From Gnetum montanum (lineage: Eukaryota > Streptophyta > Gnetopsida > Gnetales > Gnetaceae): a stretch of 64,000 nt of DNA. The position numbers were made by a program, and so were the translations under genes. Shown here one piece after another: positions 1 to 12,056 of the stretch. The notes under the pieces are model-generated. The model was not told the origin of the DNA. It ran no database searches and was given only the letters and a program-made list of their open reading frames with translations. The stretch lies in NCBI GenBank assembly GCA_015680685.1, contig MNCI01029396.1, positions 53,742 to 117,741 on the forward strand, given 5' to 3'. How positions within the stretch are numbered: position 1 is the first letter of the stretch; each line of letters opens with the position of its first letter.

Positions 1-808
1 ATCCACTACTAGGCTACCAAGCACTACGCTACTAGGCGTATCAAGCAATAATGCTGCTAGGATTACCAAGTGAATATGTGCTATGCTCGAAGTGGTCATA
101 CTTATGTGTTTAATATATCTATCTTATCTTGCTTAAATACTTAATTAGCTTAATTACAAGAAAACATTAAATAAATAATTGAAAACATAAATTCATAAAT
201 AAAACATTTAGGTTATCCAAAATGCTTCAAGATTTATCAAGAATTTTGTCTTTATTGTCACACACACTGTTGTCTTCACCTATAACAATGTTTGAATAAA
301 GATTTGTACACTCAATGACTCCTGCTATAGGCACCCTAGATAAATAATCTAACTCTCAAATGAACAAACTGCAAGAGCTTCACTACTACTAAAATCTCAT
401 TGCCATGAATGTAGTTGGTAGGCATGTATTTATAAATTGCATAAATAATAAATGCATTAAGAAAATATTAAGCTAAGTCCAGGTATTGTAAGATTTATGA
501 AGAAAGCTCATCTTTATTTTCATTCACACTAAAGTGTCTAGATATATTAGTGCTCAAAGAAAGATATGTATACTTCTTAACTCCTATTGTTGGCACTTAG
601 AAAATATTCTAACTCATAAATAAACAAACTGCAAGAGTTCAACTAAGTTATGAATGAAAAAATGTTATAAATGTAGTAGGTGCATGCATTTATATAGGTA
701 AGACTAAAAATTGGGTTGACACATCAAACCATGCTTTGATGAGTATGCATTTATGGGATCACATTGATAGGATTATATCAATGTGGTCTAATCAACCAGG
801 ACTCATCA
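1..808 (-). repeat. 3' LTR of RT-1, truncated by the window edge
   Basis: On the minus strand it starts at 808 with TGATGAG immediately after a purine tract, the same start as the RT-6 3' LTR. It includes a TATA-like TATATAAATGC block near 690-700, the GTAGTGAAGCTCTTGCAG segment shared with the other LTRs, AT-rich stem-like repeats around 130-200 and, at 1-110, the repeated GCTTGGTA motif. The R/U5 end with the primer-site junction lies beyond the window. Homologous to the full copy at 12057-12881. Confidence 0.85.
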
Positions 809-822
809 TACCCTCACAATTG
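809..822 (-). promoter_or_regulatory. Polypurine tract of RT-1
   Basis: The minus strand reads TTGTGAGGGTA directly before the LTR start TGATGAG. The same arrangement, TTGTGGGGGTA then TGATGA, precedes the LTRs at 17190 and 49277. It is the expected plus-strand primer for reverse transcription; one G has become A here. Confidence 0.7.
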
Positions 823-1149
823 AACGAAAATTCATCCTTGAGTGAAAAAAAGAAGGAACACATTCTTTACAAAAATTTAAAAGGTATGGGATTATTGAGT
901 AATTAACTAACACACACACATACTAACTCAAACTAACACTTAGTGCTCAAGTATACAGATTTACATCTTTTACAAAAAATGGTGTTCATGATAATAAAAT
1001 TGAACACTGTTACAAAAACTAATAGAAAAACCCCTCTAGAAACTTAAAGATAAGGAATAGATCAAACAATCTAAAGTGATAAAGGTTTTTGAGGTATTGA
1101 ATGACCTTCTCCTACCTCTGATGCACATAGCTTATATGGTTGAGGCTCT

Positions 1150-3870
1150 CCAACTATAGCTACAACTACTAGTGAAAGATGGAAAGCATCCAGAAATGGT
1201 TTTATCTTATCCTCCTTACTCTAAGGATCGTACATAGTCCATGTAGCATCAAAAATGTGAATCAATATGAGAACATCCCATGGACAAGGTGCTATAGGCA
1301 ACAACTCCTTTGTGTTGATAAACTAGGTTACGAATTGTTTGCATTCAACATTGAATGCCTCGACAGTATTTTGTAACTTCTAGTAGTTACTCATTTTGTA
1401 GGATAGATTCTCAACTATTGACCATTGGTTGATGAAGCACTCTCTAAGAACATCAAGGTCAACATTTGTAGTTTCTAAATTTTGCTTTATCTCCTTATGA
1501 TGCTTGAACTTGACCTCGTACAATAGGTATGAGCTATCCACTTGCTTCTCTAGTTTTGACCTTGGCCTCTCAATATTTAGCATTTCCAAGTTTAGATAAT
1601 GGAGGTTGGCAAGCTTCATGTACTCTATCATCTCTTCGATTTTTAGCTCCTTTAGGTAGATTTCTACCTTGTGATATGCATTCAGTCCATCAAAGATGGG
1701 CTTCCACATGTCACCTCCTTTTTGGAGCTGCTGGATGACCTCATTTACTTTTGCTTTTGCTAAATGAATATTCTTTTGGTTTATTTCTTTCTAAAGGCTA
1801 ACCTAGTTCCTATAATGGTTCTTAACCATTTTGAATTTAAGGACCTCATTTTCTAGGTAGTAATTTTGATTATATATTTTTGGCAAAGAGCACAGACCTC
1901 CTCCATCAAAAGACTGTGATTTTCTATAGGCAACCTCCTCAAGTCCATGGTTATCTTGACAAGTTGCTACTACTATTATCTTATATATTCAACCATCAAT
2001 TATTTTTGGAGCTCAACATTATGCAAGCAATGGTTATCCTTAGTTAGAACTACATTCTCCTATCAAAGCTTTGATAAGTCCTTCTTAGTGTTGTAATCCA
2101 TTGTTGTTACTATGGACTCATCAAAGGCTATGGTCTCCTTGGCATTCTTGGCTACTTGAAGTTTTTCTTGAAGCTATAAAAAAGCTTCATATTTGGTTAT
2201 GATTTGGTTGAGAACTATGGGATCAACAAGGTGGGCTCGTAATTTCACAACTATAGTAGCCAAATGCCAATTTTTGGCTACCCCAAGATCGGCATTGGCG
2301 AAGAGGTACTTGCCCTTAGCCTTCAACACTGTCGACTGCATTGCAGTGAGTCATCTAGAAGGTTAAAGACCTCCAAAATTAGTTAACTAGTTCCCACTAG
2401 TCATTCTAACAATTCTTCATGTTGGGCCATGCTAAATATCCCACTTTCTACTCTTGCAAATGTTTGTACATCTCCGAGTGCAATAATATTAGGTACATAT
2501 ACTACAGAAATGTTGAATGCTTCTTCCACTCTATTAGCCATTAGCTTGACCATTTTTTCCTACCTTTGGTGTTGCATCACCAAGATAATTGCTTCATCAC
2601 CTTTCTCTAGGCTTACCAAGAAGGTAGTGGCATTCCTAGAGATCTCTAAAAATTGTTGTTATCCTAGAATAGATATCATTACCTCCAGAGCACTAGGATT
2701 CAAGTGCACAAGCACTTGCATTGGCTAGTTAAAAAATTTTGACATTGTGTCCTTTGACCAGTTGATGGTATGAGTGACCTTTTTCAGATGACTTATGACT
2801 ATTTAGTAGATAGATGGATCCCTACTCAATCCTACTTCTTACTACTACATGAGTTTTTCATGAATTTTTTGCATGCACTTCATGGTAACACAAACCTTTG
2901 ATATTATTTCATGAGTGCATGGTGGTGGTGGCTACTTCTCTTCTTATGTCTTGGTAGACACCTTACCTTTCATCATTTCTACCTAAGAGGCAACAAGAGC
3001 ATGTTGGAGGGTGTCACTGAAATAACAGGATATTCCTTCCTATTTGCATAATTTTCAAATTAGGCATTGGAAGGGGTGTGCCTTTCTCCCACACTCATTT
3101 TCCTTGAAGCACTTATATATCTTAAGATATATTAGTTGTGGGATATTGATAGGAAATTCCAGCTCAACATGGTGCCTACAAAAGCAAAGAAGGCTATCAC
3201 CTTCCTTGGCCTCATTGTTAGATTGAGGTGGTAGGTCACAATCTTGAAGTATGTACATTCTACCACTGTCAGTGCACCATGTTCCTTATGGTTAACTCCA
3301 TTTCACCACTGCATCCACTTCTTCTTTATCTTTGGATCTACATTTGTTGATATTTTTGCCAAGGTTGCCCTAGTTTCTAGAAACCTAAGGCCTAAGACTT
3401 TATCTCCATTGAGTAGGACATACTAATGCTCTTGATTTTCATAGTGGAATTATCCTACCTATTATTCTAGAAGAGATAGGTTTTCCCTGTGTACCATTCT
3501 CCACTAGAGGTAAGAATATGTCACATGGCAAAATTTTGCAACAAAGTTTTGACTTCTTTTAGAGAAAAGTCCAGAAAGGTACGAAAGTTTAGCTCCTAGA
3601 GAACTAAACATTGATTCTCCTTAGCCTTGATTTGCCTAAGGTAGGCATCCTTCAAGATGACCTCAAGGTTTGGCCTTGGTCTTGGTGGCTCATCCTAATG
3701 TAATTACTCTATTTCATCTTTGGGAATCTAACAAATAGATTCCACTTTGGGATTCTCCCAAAGAGCTCCCATTGCATGTCTACTTGATCTTAGGGCTATT
3801 CTAGCTATTGGCCCCTTCTAGTTTTGGATTTCTTGTCCCTTAGTTGGAACAGTTTCACCTCTTATCCATG
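1150..3870 (-). pseudogene. ORF2 of RT-1: unassigned downstream protein, probable coiled coil
   Basis: A decayed long reading region between the internal promoter-like block and the polypurine tract. Its longest open piece (minus strand, 1380-1709, about 110 residues) is rich in K, E, L and N in a pattern suggesting coiled coil. It aligns by eye with the plus-strand translation at about 48410-48680 in RT-6 (for example LKEL.IEEM and NLHY.NL). A second piece at 3055-3258 (IYKCFKENE) matches RT-6 near 46980 (IEKCFKENE). The N-terminal part carries the SGEWY motif also present in RT-6 and RT-7. I recognise no enzymatic, envelope or zinc-finger motif and see no clear membrane segment. Its position recalls the env-like ORF of Athila elements, but no similarity to Env was seen. 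Function unknown. Confidence 0.6.
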
Positions 3871-4337
3871 TTTGTTCCTTAGTGTAGTGCCATCTATAAT
3901 CACAACATGAGCAAAGATTAGCATTTGGTGTTTAACTAAAACAATTTTGATACCTTTCCTCTTTGGATTAGTTACACTTGGCTAAGTTATGACCATGGTA
4001 GATTTGATTATTTTAATATTATTATATTATTATTTCATTTATATGGTTACTAAAGTTTGCTGGAAAGGTTTAACTCTTATGAATTAGTAATTTTAGCATC
4101 CTTTTATAAGCTAAACCTTATGGGAGTTTGAAAACATTTAAAAAAATTTTGATCAAAACCTAAGGCTTGTGGCCCCCATGATGTAGATCTCACCTTCAAT
4201 AGTTGTAGGACTAAAAAATAGGGTTAATTGGAGAAGTGATTTGTGATAGGGATAAAAAATAGGGTTCTAGGCTCTGAAAACTACAAAAACTCCTTGGGCA
4301 TTTGAGGTAAAATGTGAAAACTCATACTAAGTGTTGC

Positions 4338-4417
4338 CCTATATATAGTCGATTTTTATACTACATCAACATGATTACATCGATGAGGTCACATCAACGG
4401 GATCTTGTCAATGTAGC
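4338..4417 (-). promoter_or_regulatory. Internal U3-like promoter block upstream of ORF2 in RT-1
   Basis: On the minus strand a cluster of imperfect repeats of the type ACATCGATGAGGT / ACATTGACAAG (4361-4417) is followed by CTATATATAGG (TATA, 4339-4348). The repeat words are those of the U3 of this LTR family (compare 12780-12881 and 49299-49405). About 150 nt downstream, at 4197-4189, lies GAAG/GTGAG, a good plant splice-donor match. RT-6 has the same arrangement at 45651-45878. Inferred role: a second promoter giving a spliced mRNA for ORF2. No transcript evidence is available. Confidence 0.45.
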
Positions 4418-5599
4418 TATTTGAGAAAATTGCACTTTGAAAAATCAAGAAAAAATAAGGAGTTTTTCAATAAAAGTGGAGCCCAACTGTAGCTAAAGAA
4501 GCCTAGAACATGATAAAATGTGTGAAGAGCACTAGATAATTCAAAAAAGTGATAATTTTTGTGGATAATTTTAACAAATGAATGCACAACTAGACATAAC
4601 TAGTGTGGAATGTGGAATGTTTGAATGCAAAAATACCTAAGGAATGAGGAAGTTAACCAACCCAACCAAGGAGTATGTAGTGGGTCCTTATAGTAGGCTT
4701 ATGCCCTTAATGCCCTTGCATGTCCTCAAACTAAGAAATCCAGGGTGACATGGATGATTAATGATTATGATTAGTTAAGGATCAAATCACTAAAGAAACT
4801 ATTGAAGAATTTTGACCGTATCAAACCAATACATTTAAAAAACATGAGAAAAGGTAGTGAGGTGAGTTATGAAAAGCATAGGTGGATGAAGTAGAGTGTG
4901 GAATGGAGTCTTGTATCATGGTCACATGAAGTTCCTTGTGGATTTTGTGGTTAACATGACCTAATAACATCCATCCTTAGTCCAAATTAAAACCAACCAC
5001 TTTTAGTGACTTCACATCGACATTCTTAGACTTGTCCACCCCTCCAAAGAACAAGAATATCCCAATAGATTAATCACCATTCCTAAAAGAGAAAAAAAGA
5101 GAAGTAGGAAGTGAGATGGTCCTTAGTTAAAGGGGACCTTAAATAATGGTTAATATATCTTTCTAGTTCCATAAGTAGTTCTTGTAGCCCATTATTTTTT
5201 CTAAGGGGTGTGCTTTGAATTATCATTATTTTTTTTGAGTTTTTGAATTTTGGATGGGAACCACACCATGAAAATACTTATCTTCTTGTTATTGGCCAAA
5301 AAAAGAATAGTGAGAAATCCATAAAAAAATTCATGAACCCAAGAGGAAAAGAAAGTACAAAGAGCATCAAATCCCCTTGAAGTCACACCCTTGTCTATCC
5401 ATTTAATCCTTCCCAAGTTTGGAAACTACCAAGGTTACAAATTCATTAAAAGTTTTATTTTAAGAAGGGTTCTCATACTTTTGAAACAAGGGAACATCAT
5501 AGAGTTACATGAATTGATGGATGACATGGACTCACTACTTGTTATCATGAAAACACACCATGTCTCAGTTATTAAAATCAAAATTCAAAGATAGAATCC

Positions 5600-5862
5600 A
5601 AACTTTACTAAGCAAATAACATTCTAGTACAATACATCATCAATTGACAACTACAATTGGATGAAGTATTGATAAAAATAAAGAAAAAGATAAGGAAAAT
5701 TCCAAACCAAATAAAGTAAAATATAGAAGAAATTGTAAAATATTCAAGAAATGGAAAATGTACTAAAAATGGTGTAAAAGAAAAAATATGAAAAATAGAA
5801 GAAATGAAAAACTGAGGAGACACTTTATTTCATTTAGCATGGATGTCCATCTCCCCCATGAC
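5600..5862 (-). other. Post-integrase purine tract and pyrimidine-rich tract of RT-1
   Basis: On the minus strand CATGGGGGAGAT (5851-5860 and flanks) is followed by about 220 nt of T/C-rich DNA with many TTTTC and ATTTC words. The same order, purine run then T/C-rich tract, follows gag-pol in RT-2 (about 15091-15300), RT-5 (51021-51320) and RT-6 (44051-44300); RT-4 has the T/C tract at 35290-35510. Read in sense it gives a 71-residue open frame made almost only of F, I, L and S, which is what a pyrimidine tract would encode by chance. I regard it as non-coding. Confidence 0.5.
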
Positions 5863-5869
5863 AAAGTTG

Positions 5870-8800
5870 GAAGGGGGAGATTTGAAAAATTGAACATTCT
5901 TGTCCATCCATTAAGGTGTTGTAGTGACTAGAAATTTTGGGTTCTTGGAAAGGATTTACTTGTTGCATGTTGTCTACTAGCTTTTTATTTGGGATTTTAG
6001 GTTTTTAAATTAACATGGCTCCAAAAAGAAAGGTTTCATAGATAATTTAAGGCCCTTTACACAATGTTTTGAACTTATTTCTTTGTGGCATGTATGTGGG
6101 ATTCTGGTATAGGACCCTATCTCTTGGTTGAAATTTCAATTTTCTAATTGTAATGTCATGATGTTGTTTATTAAATGTCTTATGCACTTTGTTATCTAAC
6201 AAGGCCATAAGTTGATTTTCAACTAGCATGTTGAGATTCATTAACCTTTCTTTCTCTACTAGGCTAATGTCAAAGCAAAGGTAACATGTCATTGATAGTG
6301 TACAGATCTTTGCTTAGATAGGAAGAGTTCATAGTTTTCATACATAAGCTTATAGGGAGAATAACCAATAGGAAGTTTCCAAGTTGGGCAGTAGGCCTAA
6401 AGGGTATCGTTGAGTTTTGTGCTCCAATCCATCTTATATTTACTAGTTGTTCTTATTAGTATTTTTTTGATCTCTCTATTTGTAACTTCTATTAGACTGT
6501 TAGCTTGGGGGTGGTAGGGTTTTGTTAGTTTATGTTCAACCCCCAAGCACTACATAAGCTTTTGAAAGGTAGTTCCTATAAAGTGATTTTTGTTATTAGA
6601 AATAAGTGCACATGGTATTCAAAACCTATTTACAATATGTTGTTGTACAAACCAAGTAGTTATAGAAGACATGCAATTGGTGATGACCACCACTTCTACC
6701 TACTTGTTATAATCATCAACATCTACTATGATGTACACATTTTTGTTAGACATGGGAGTGATGGGACCCATAAAATCAATGTCCCAAATATTGAAGAGAT
6801 CCAATGGTTGGATCCACTACTAAGGTTTGTTCATATGAGCAATCATCCCACCATCGCATTGGCATCATTCATAGAAGTGTATAAAGTGGTAAGCATCCCT
6901 AAAACGTATTAGCCAGTAATGCCCTTCCATGAGGATCTTAATGGTCATGCATCTCCCAACATAGTGGCCCCAACAAGGGTCCTCATGAGAATCTTAGAGA
7001 ATGAATACTTGGTCATCATCAAGTATGCACCATCAAATTAGGCCATTGACACACATCTTGTAAAGGTGTATGTTGATTTCCATGAAGTATTTTACCTAGT
7101 GAAAAAACAATTGTTTCTTCCTATTAGCACATTCCTATGACATCTTTTGAGTAAGAAGGTATGTGAGAATACCATCATACCAATTGGTTTCAATGGGAAA
7201 TTTATCAATTATATCCCCAACAAAGAGGAGCTCATTAGGCAACTGATTTGAAAATGGACTCTTGTCCTCTTTGTTATTCCATCTCAATTGAGACAAGTGG
7301 TCAACAATCATGTTCTTGGTTCCCTTTTGATATACCATTGTTAGATTTAATTCCTACAAGGTTACCAATCACCTTATAACATGGGTACTCATTGCTAGCT
7401 TATTCATCAGGAACTAGATTACACTATGGTTCTTGTGCACAAACATCTTGTATCTAAGCACATAGTACTTGCATTTTTTCAAGGCATACACCACTGCCAT
7501 CAAATCTTTCTCTATGGTTATGTAGTCTAGCTATGCACCCACAATGCTTCTACTCACATAGTGGATATAGTAAGGATGATTTTGATTATCCAAGTATGTG
7601 AGCACAACTCTCAAGGCATACTTGGATGCATTTGTCATGATGTGAGAGGGCCTAAACTAGTTAGATGCTCATAGAATTGGATTTTCCATAAGCTTTTGCT
7701 TGAGTTGCTAAAATGCATGCCCAAATTCTTCCATCTAAAAAATAGAGCATCCTTCTTTGTCAAATCCAACAACAGTTTGGTGATCTTAAAGAAATTCTTG
7801 ATGAAGCATCAGTAGTAGCTTGTGTGACAAAAAAATAACCTCATAACTTTGACTATTTCTGGTTGGGTAATTCTTTGGATGATCCTAGTTTTTTTAGGTC
7901 CATCTCAATCCTTTTTTGAGAAATTCTATGTCCCAAAATAATGTCCTCCTAGACCATCAAGTGGCTTTTCTTCTAGTTGAGCTTAAGTTTTATCTTCATG
8001 CATCTTTTCAACACTTGCTTAAGATAGTCTAGAGCTTTCTCAAACATAGCCCCATAGGTGGAGAAGTCATCCATGAAGACTTCCACCTTGCTACTAATTT
8101 ATTATTGGAAAATGCTCAAGATAAGGCATTGCAATGTTGCAGAGGTATTACACATGTTGAACAACATATTTTTGTATGCAAAAATCCCTCAAGGACACGT
8201 GAATGTGGTTTTGGTCTAGTCCTCCTATGCTATCTGGATTTGGTTATAGCCACTATAACCATCCAAAAAGCTATAATAGCAATGCCTAGAAATGATGTCC
8301 AACACCTAGTTCACAAGTGCCTAAATAAAAATGGTCCTTTAATGTTGCCATGTTCAACAACTTGAAATTGATGCAAATCCTCCATTTTCCATCTTTATTT
8401 ATCACTATGATGAGTGGGCTAACCTAGTCACTATCTACAATAGGGTAGATGAACCCTACCTTGAGGAGTTTTTTGATCTCCTCTTTGATGATCTTCTTTA
8501 GTTTATGATTCAACCATTGATGCAGCTACCTCTTTGGTTTCATGAAAAAATCTCTATAACTTCAATGCTAGCATACCCTTCCATCAACTCTAGTCAACTC
8601 ATGATATGATCAAGTAAAAGTTATTGGCCATTTGCTAACCACCTCTAATAGCATCTTTTTCTGCACACAAGCAAGGTTAACATTGATAATGATCAACTTG
8701 CTACTTTGTAGAAAAGCATATTCCATTTTGGCTGGTAGAGTTTTCAACTTAAGGAGCTTCTAATTAAAGCTCTTAAGGATTTCCAACTCTCCCCAATTGG

Positions 8801-9480
8801 TGTCATCAAATTCATTAGAGAGTTGGTGATGGATTTGCTTCATTTTATCCATGCCTTTAATGTAGGCACCTGCCAAGCTCTTAGTCTATTCCATGCATAG
8901 TGTTGAACTACTTTAAAATTTAGCTGTTAGCCATTAGGTGCCCTCCTATTTTGTGATTACTATGTATAGTCACCTTTGCACTTCTGTGACATCTACATAC
9001 TACCTGCATGTTGTGATTGTTGTGCTTTTGATTGTTCATAATTTCTCCACATAGTGGCATCTTGTGTCACTATATGCAATGCATGGAACATGCTTCCTCT
9101 CTATTTTTCCAAAGTCATTTTCCTTTGAAATCTCCAAGGAGAGGTCTTTGATTTCCAACCATGCATCAATTCTACCTAGACAAGTCATTTCCATAATGAT
9201 TGGAAAGTTCCCCTTATAGTTGTCTACTAAAATCACCAAGACGTTAGCAAGATATGATCATCCATAGACAATGGTTACAATTTCATCCATCAATCCCAAG
9301 GAAATAGTGATGGATTGATCTGCTAACTCAAGATAAATGTTGCTCTTCTTAAGAGAAGATAGGTTTCAGGCTTTAGCCATTTCATGAGAGATCAAATTGA
9401 CACCAAAACCTAAGTCTAAAAGAGTTTTTCAAGGCTCATTCCCAATGATTTATAGGTAAATTAGGGGGCTCCTAGGATTA
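5870..9480 (-). pseudogene. RT-1 pol: protease, RT, RNase H and integrase, decayed
   Basis: Sense is minus, so domains run from high to low coordinates. Protease at about 9440-9030: LLDLG active-site region then VNLIS; DLG is the form usual in Athila/Tat elements. RT at about 8620-7700: INFKLLNMATLKDH-like fingers and an intact FMDD catalytic motif at about 8062-8078. RNase H at about 7650-7150, ending in VDHLSQL. Integrase at about 7050-5900: zinc-binding region around 7000, WDIDFMGP with the first catalytic Asp kept, NNKNHF at the second Asp position (Asp apparently lost), HPQAN then a retained Glu (IEVT) at about 6490, and a C-terminal region of the QQV.PF type. Numerous stops and frame changes make it non-functional, though decay is lighter at catalytic positions than in RT-4, RT-6 or RT-8. 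Confidence 0.85.
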
Positions 9481-9599
9481 GATGTATTCTTGGAAATGTG
9501 ACAAGCCTTTATCCAATATGTGACTGCATGGGTCAACATGACAGTGTGTACTTTAGAAGGTGTTTGATTTGAAAGGATCTTGAAGGATGTTATAGAGGA

Positions 9600-11907
9600 G
9601 AAAGGAGAAGTAGGATCAATAGTCATAGGTGTCTATGATGGCTTAGTATGACTATTGGTTTGGAAGAAGGATCCTTTGTGAGGCTTAGTGTTTGAACCAC
9701 TTAGTTGTGGGGTACGTTGTAAATGAACAACCCTTGTGGGATTTCTTTACTGTGATTGGGCTAAAATTTCACTCTCCATGAATGGAGCGAGTGGTAACTA
9801 AGTTGAGGATGAATGTATAGGTGTAGAAAAATGAAGAGGATAATATGAAAATGGGGATTTTCTCCTAGAGATTATGCTCTATAATAATCAAGAGGGTAGT
9901 AGTGATGCTAGAAAGAGGTGTGACTAGAAGATTCATGTGGAGAAATGGGATGCTAAACATAGTACCCATATGGATCTGGTCATCGGTAAGGATATTGCTA
10001 CCTTGGTGGTGGCATCCCCCACGACTGTGGGTGTTGTCACTACTGGTATTACTCATGAGGTTGACATCAAGCTCCACTTAGATAGTATGCTTATTGGCAG
10101 TATTACCTGTAGTTGCCTTGAGGATAAGGTAACCTCATGGCTACTTGGCATTTTGTAAAATGAAGATTCAAAGCATACATCCTAGATTCCTATAAGTGTG
10201 AAACAATTGGACAACATCCCTTAGAATGTTCATATTGGAAGATGTCACATCCACCACCATCATATATTTTAGAATCCAAAACCTCTTTAATGATAACACT
10301 TTGTCCTTACTCCTCTGATGGGCACATTTAGCTTCCTTTATTTTCCTTTGGTCATGATGACTACCTTACTCTTTAGAGTTCTCTACAATTTGCAGAGTAG
10401 TTTGGAACTTTTCATTCAAATATTTTCACATTTTATCTACCTTGGCCGATATTTTATAAATATACTTTTATATCAACAATGTCTTGCATTTCACTACTTC
10501 ATCAAGTGGTGCTCCTCCTCATTGTGACAAAACCAAACCTTCCTTTTGTGAAAGGAAGGATCCTATTTGTACTCCTCTACACTTTTTGTTTTTCTTAACT
10601 CATCTTCTTCTTTGGCCACTTGCTCAATTAGCCTTTGGATNGGACACTCATCAAGAAGGTTGAAACTGGTACCAATTGTAGAACTAGAATCACTCAAATG
10701 ATGGAGTATGATGCTTGAACTCTTTAATGACATGTATCAAACATACTCCCAAGTATCCAATAGAAAGAAGAAAATCCAAGGATGGAAGCAAGGAACACAT
10801 GAATCCTTGGATGAAACCATGGGTTATTTTATTCTCTATTGCACAAATGTCTAGCCATAGCTTTTCTCAAAGGGAGTAGCTATGTCATATCATAGATGAG
10901 CTTCAAATAGAAACAAGAAGAACTCTTGGGATCTATGCCCAAGGGAGGCTTTTAGAGGTAAGAGCTCATTAGATCCAAAGGCTAATTGAGCAAGTGGCCA
11001 AAGAAGAAGATGAGTTAAGAAAAACAAAAAGTGTAGAGGAGTACAAATAGGATCCTTCCTNAATTCTCTATGATGGTCCTTCATTGATTGTCCATGCCCT
11101 TGGTCTCTATTATTCCATCGAGGTTTACGATCATCTCTATCTCACCGATCACATTCATCATGGTCTCTTCCTTTGTGGCTTTGGTTGGAGCTAGAGGAGG
11201 AAGATGATGAGAATGAAAAAGGTGAAAATGAAGGTGGACTAGTACCAAAATAGTGCCTTCTACTTCCTCTCCTTTGGTTCTGGCCATAATCATCATGTTT
11301 TTCTTTATTGTGATGCTTATCATTATTTTTGCCTTGACTCCCTTCTTTGGAGCCCCATGGTCATGAGACCTATTCTTCCCTAAACCAAGGTTGTTTATAG
11401 TTGATTGTAAATTCTAGTTAAATTCCCCTTCATCAAAGAGAAGGGGAGGAGAGTTTGTGTTTTGAGAATCCCTTGATAAGGGATCCTCTCCTTCCTTTTG
11501 GCCTAGCAAGAATAAGGGGTTTGTGAATTTATTTTCTTCTGATGCCTCATAGTGCTACTCCATTTGCCAATCTTTCCTTGATTGTTAATCTATGGGATGA
11601 TAATCCAGGTAGTTGTGATCTTGCACAACGTGCTTAGAATTAAACCCTAGATAACAAATCTCATGAAATTGTAGGGAAAAATTGTAGGAATTGATCAATC
11701 GGAAGGCAACATGATGTTTCTCTCCATGTCCCTCCACCATAGTTGTTCATCCTAGTGCAGGATGAAGGTGAAATGGAAAATGTACTCATCTAGATGAGTA
11801 TATATCACTTTGCATTGCTAGGGCATGGGTTGTTTTAGGCCTTTTTTCCTTTGATTAGAAGTTCTCTGGAATAGCAGTAAAGACTCATCCCTATAAGAAG
11901 AAGCCAT
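9600..11907 (-). pseudogene. RT-1 gag, decayed and interrupted by an assembly error
   Basis: The start ATG is placed at 11907 (minus): MASSYRDE aligns with MSSSSHRHED at the RT-6 gag start (40434), 130 nt downstream of the primer site. The capsid-like part includes the ETRRTLGIYAQGR.L region (in the misplaced contig) and HQIQRLIEQVAKEEDE. The C-terminal part is Q/P/Y-rich, with a QSWGMPPP..QYPY..PDPYGYY motif at about 10080-9950 that recurs in RT-2, RT-4, RT-5 and RT-6. I saw no CCHC zinc knuckle. A stretch corresponding to roughly 41215-41440 of RT-6 is missing at the N at 11061. Structural protein of the virus-like particle by family; non-functional here. Confidence 0.8.
10553..11061. other. 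Misoriented assembly contig with an 88-bp perfect inverted overlap
   Basis: Positions 10642-11060 lie between two single Ns and read gag in plus-strand sense, while gag on both sides reads minus. The last 88 bases of the segment (10973-11060) are the exact reverse complement of the 88 bases just left of the first N (10553-10640). If the segment is flipped, those 88 bases become an overlap with the left flank and gag runs continuously on the minus strand, apart from a gap at 11061. This is the mark of a short contig scaffolded backwards, not of a biological inversion. Confidence 0.9.
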
Positions 11908-12037
11908 GTTAGTTCTTACGAAAATAGTGGATTATTATTATTATTATTATTTTCTTAATGATTTCAACTTTAAGTTTTGTTGTAATGTCATTATATAATT
12001 TCACTAACTTCTAGGTAGCGCATGTAGCTAACTAAAG

Positions 12038-12055
12038 TCCCTAACAATGGTGCCA
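12038..12055 (-). promoter_or_regulatory. Primer-binding site of RT-1 (tRNA-Asp type)
   Basis: The minus strand reads TGGCACCATTGTTAGGGA one base inside the LTR. The tRNA-Asp-type site known from Athila/Tat elements is TGGCGCCGTTGCCGGGGA; all four differences are G-to-A or C-to-T, as expected from decay of methylated CG/CHG sites. Confidence 0.8.
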
Positions 12056-12056
12056 A

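Noticed and set aside
1150-3870. Env-like protein assignment for ORF2
   Set aside because: Only position supports it; no signal peptide, membrane segment or cleavage site was seen, and the sequence looks like coiled coil.
10553-11060. A large hairpin or inverted repeat with 88-bp perfect arms
   Set aside because: Both arms end exactly at single Ns and the middle is gag in the wrong orientation; a flipped contig explains everything.
11081-11323. 80-codon minus-strand frame rich in M, I, H and L within RT-1 gag
   Set aside because: It is an alternative frame of the S/H/R-rich gag linker; the equivalent RT-6 region (40984-41259) shows the same artefact.
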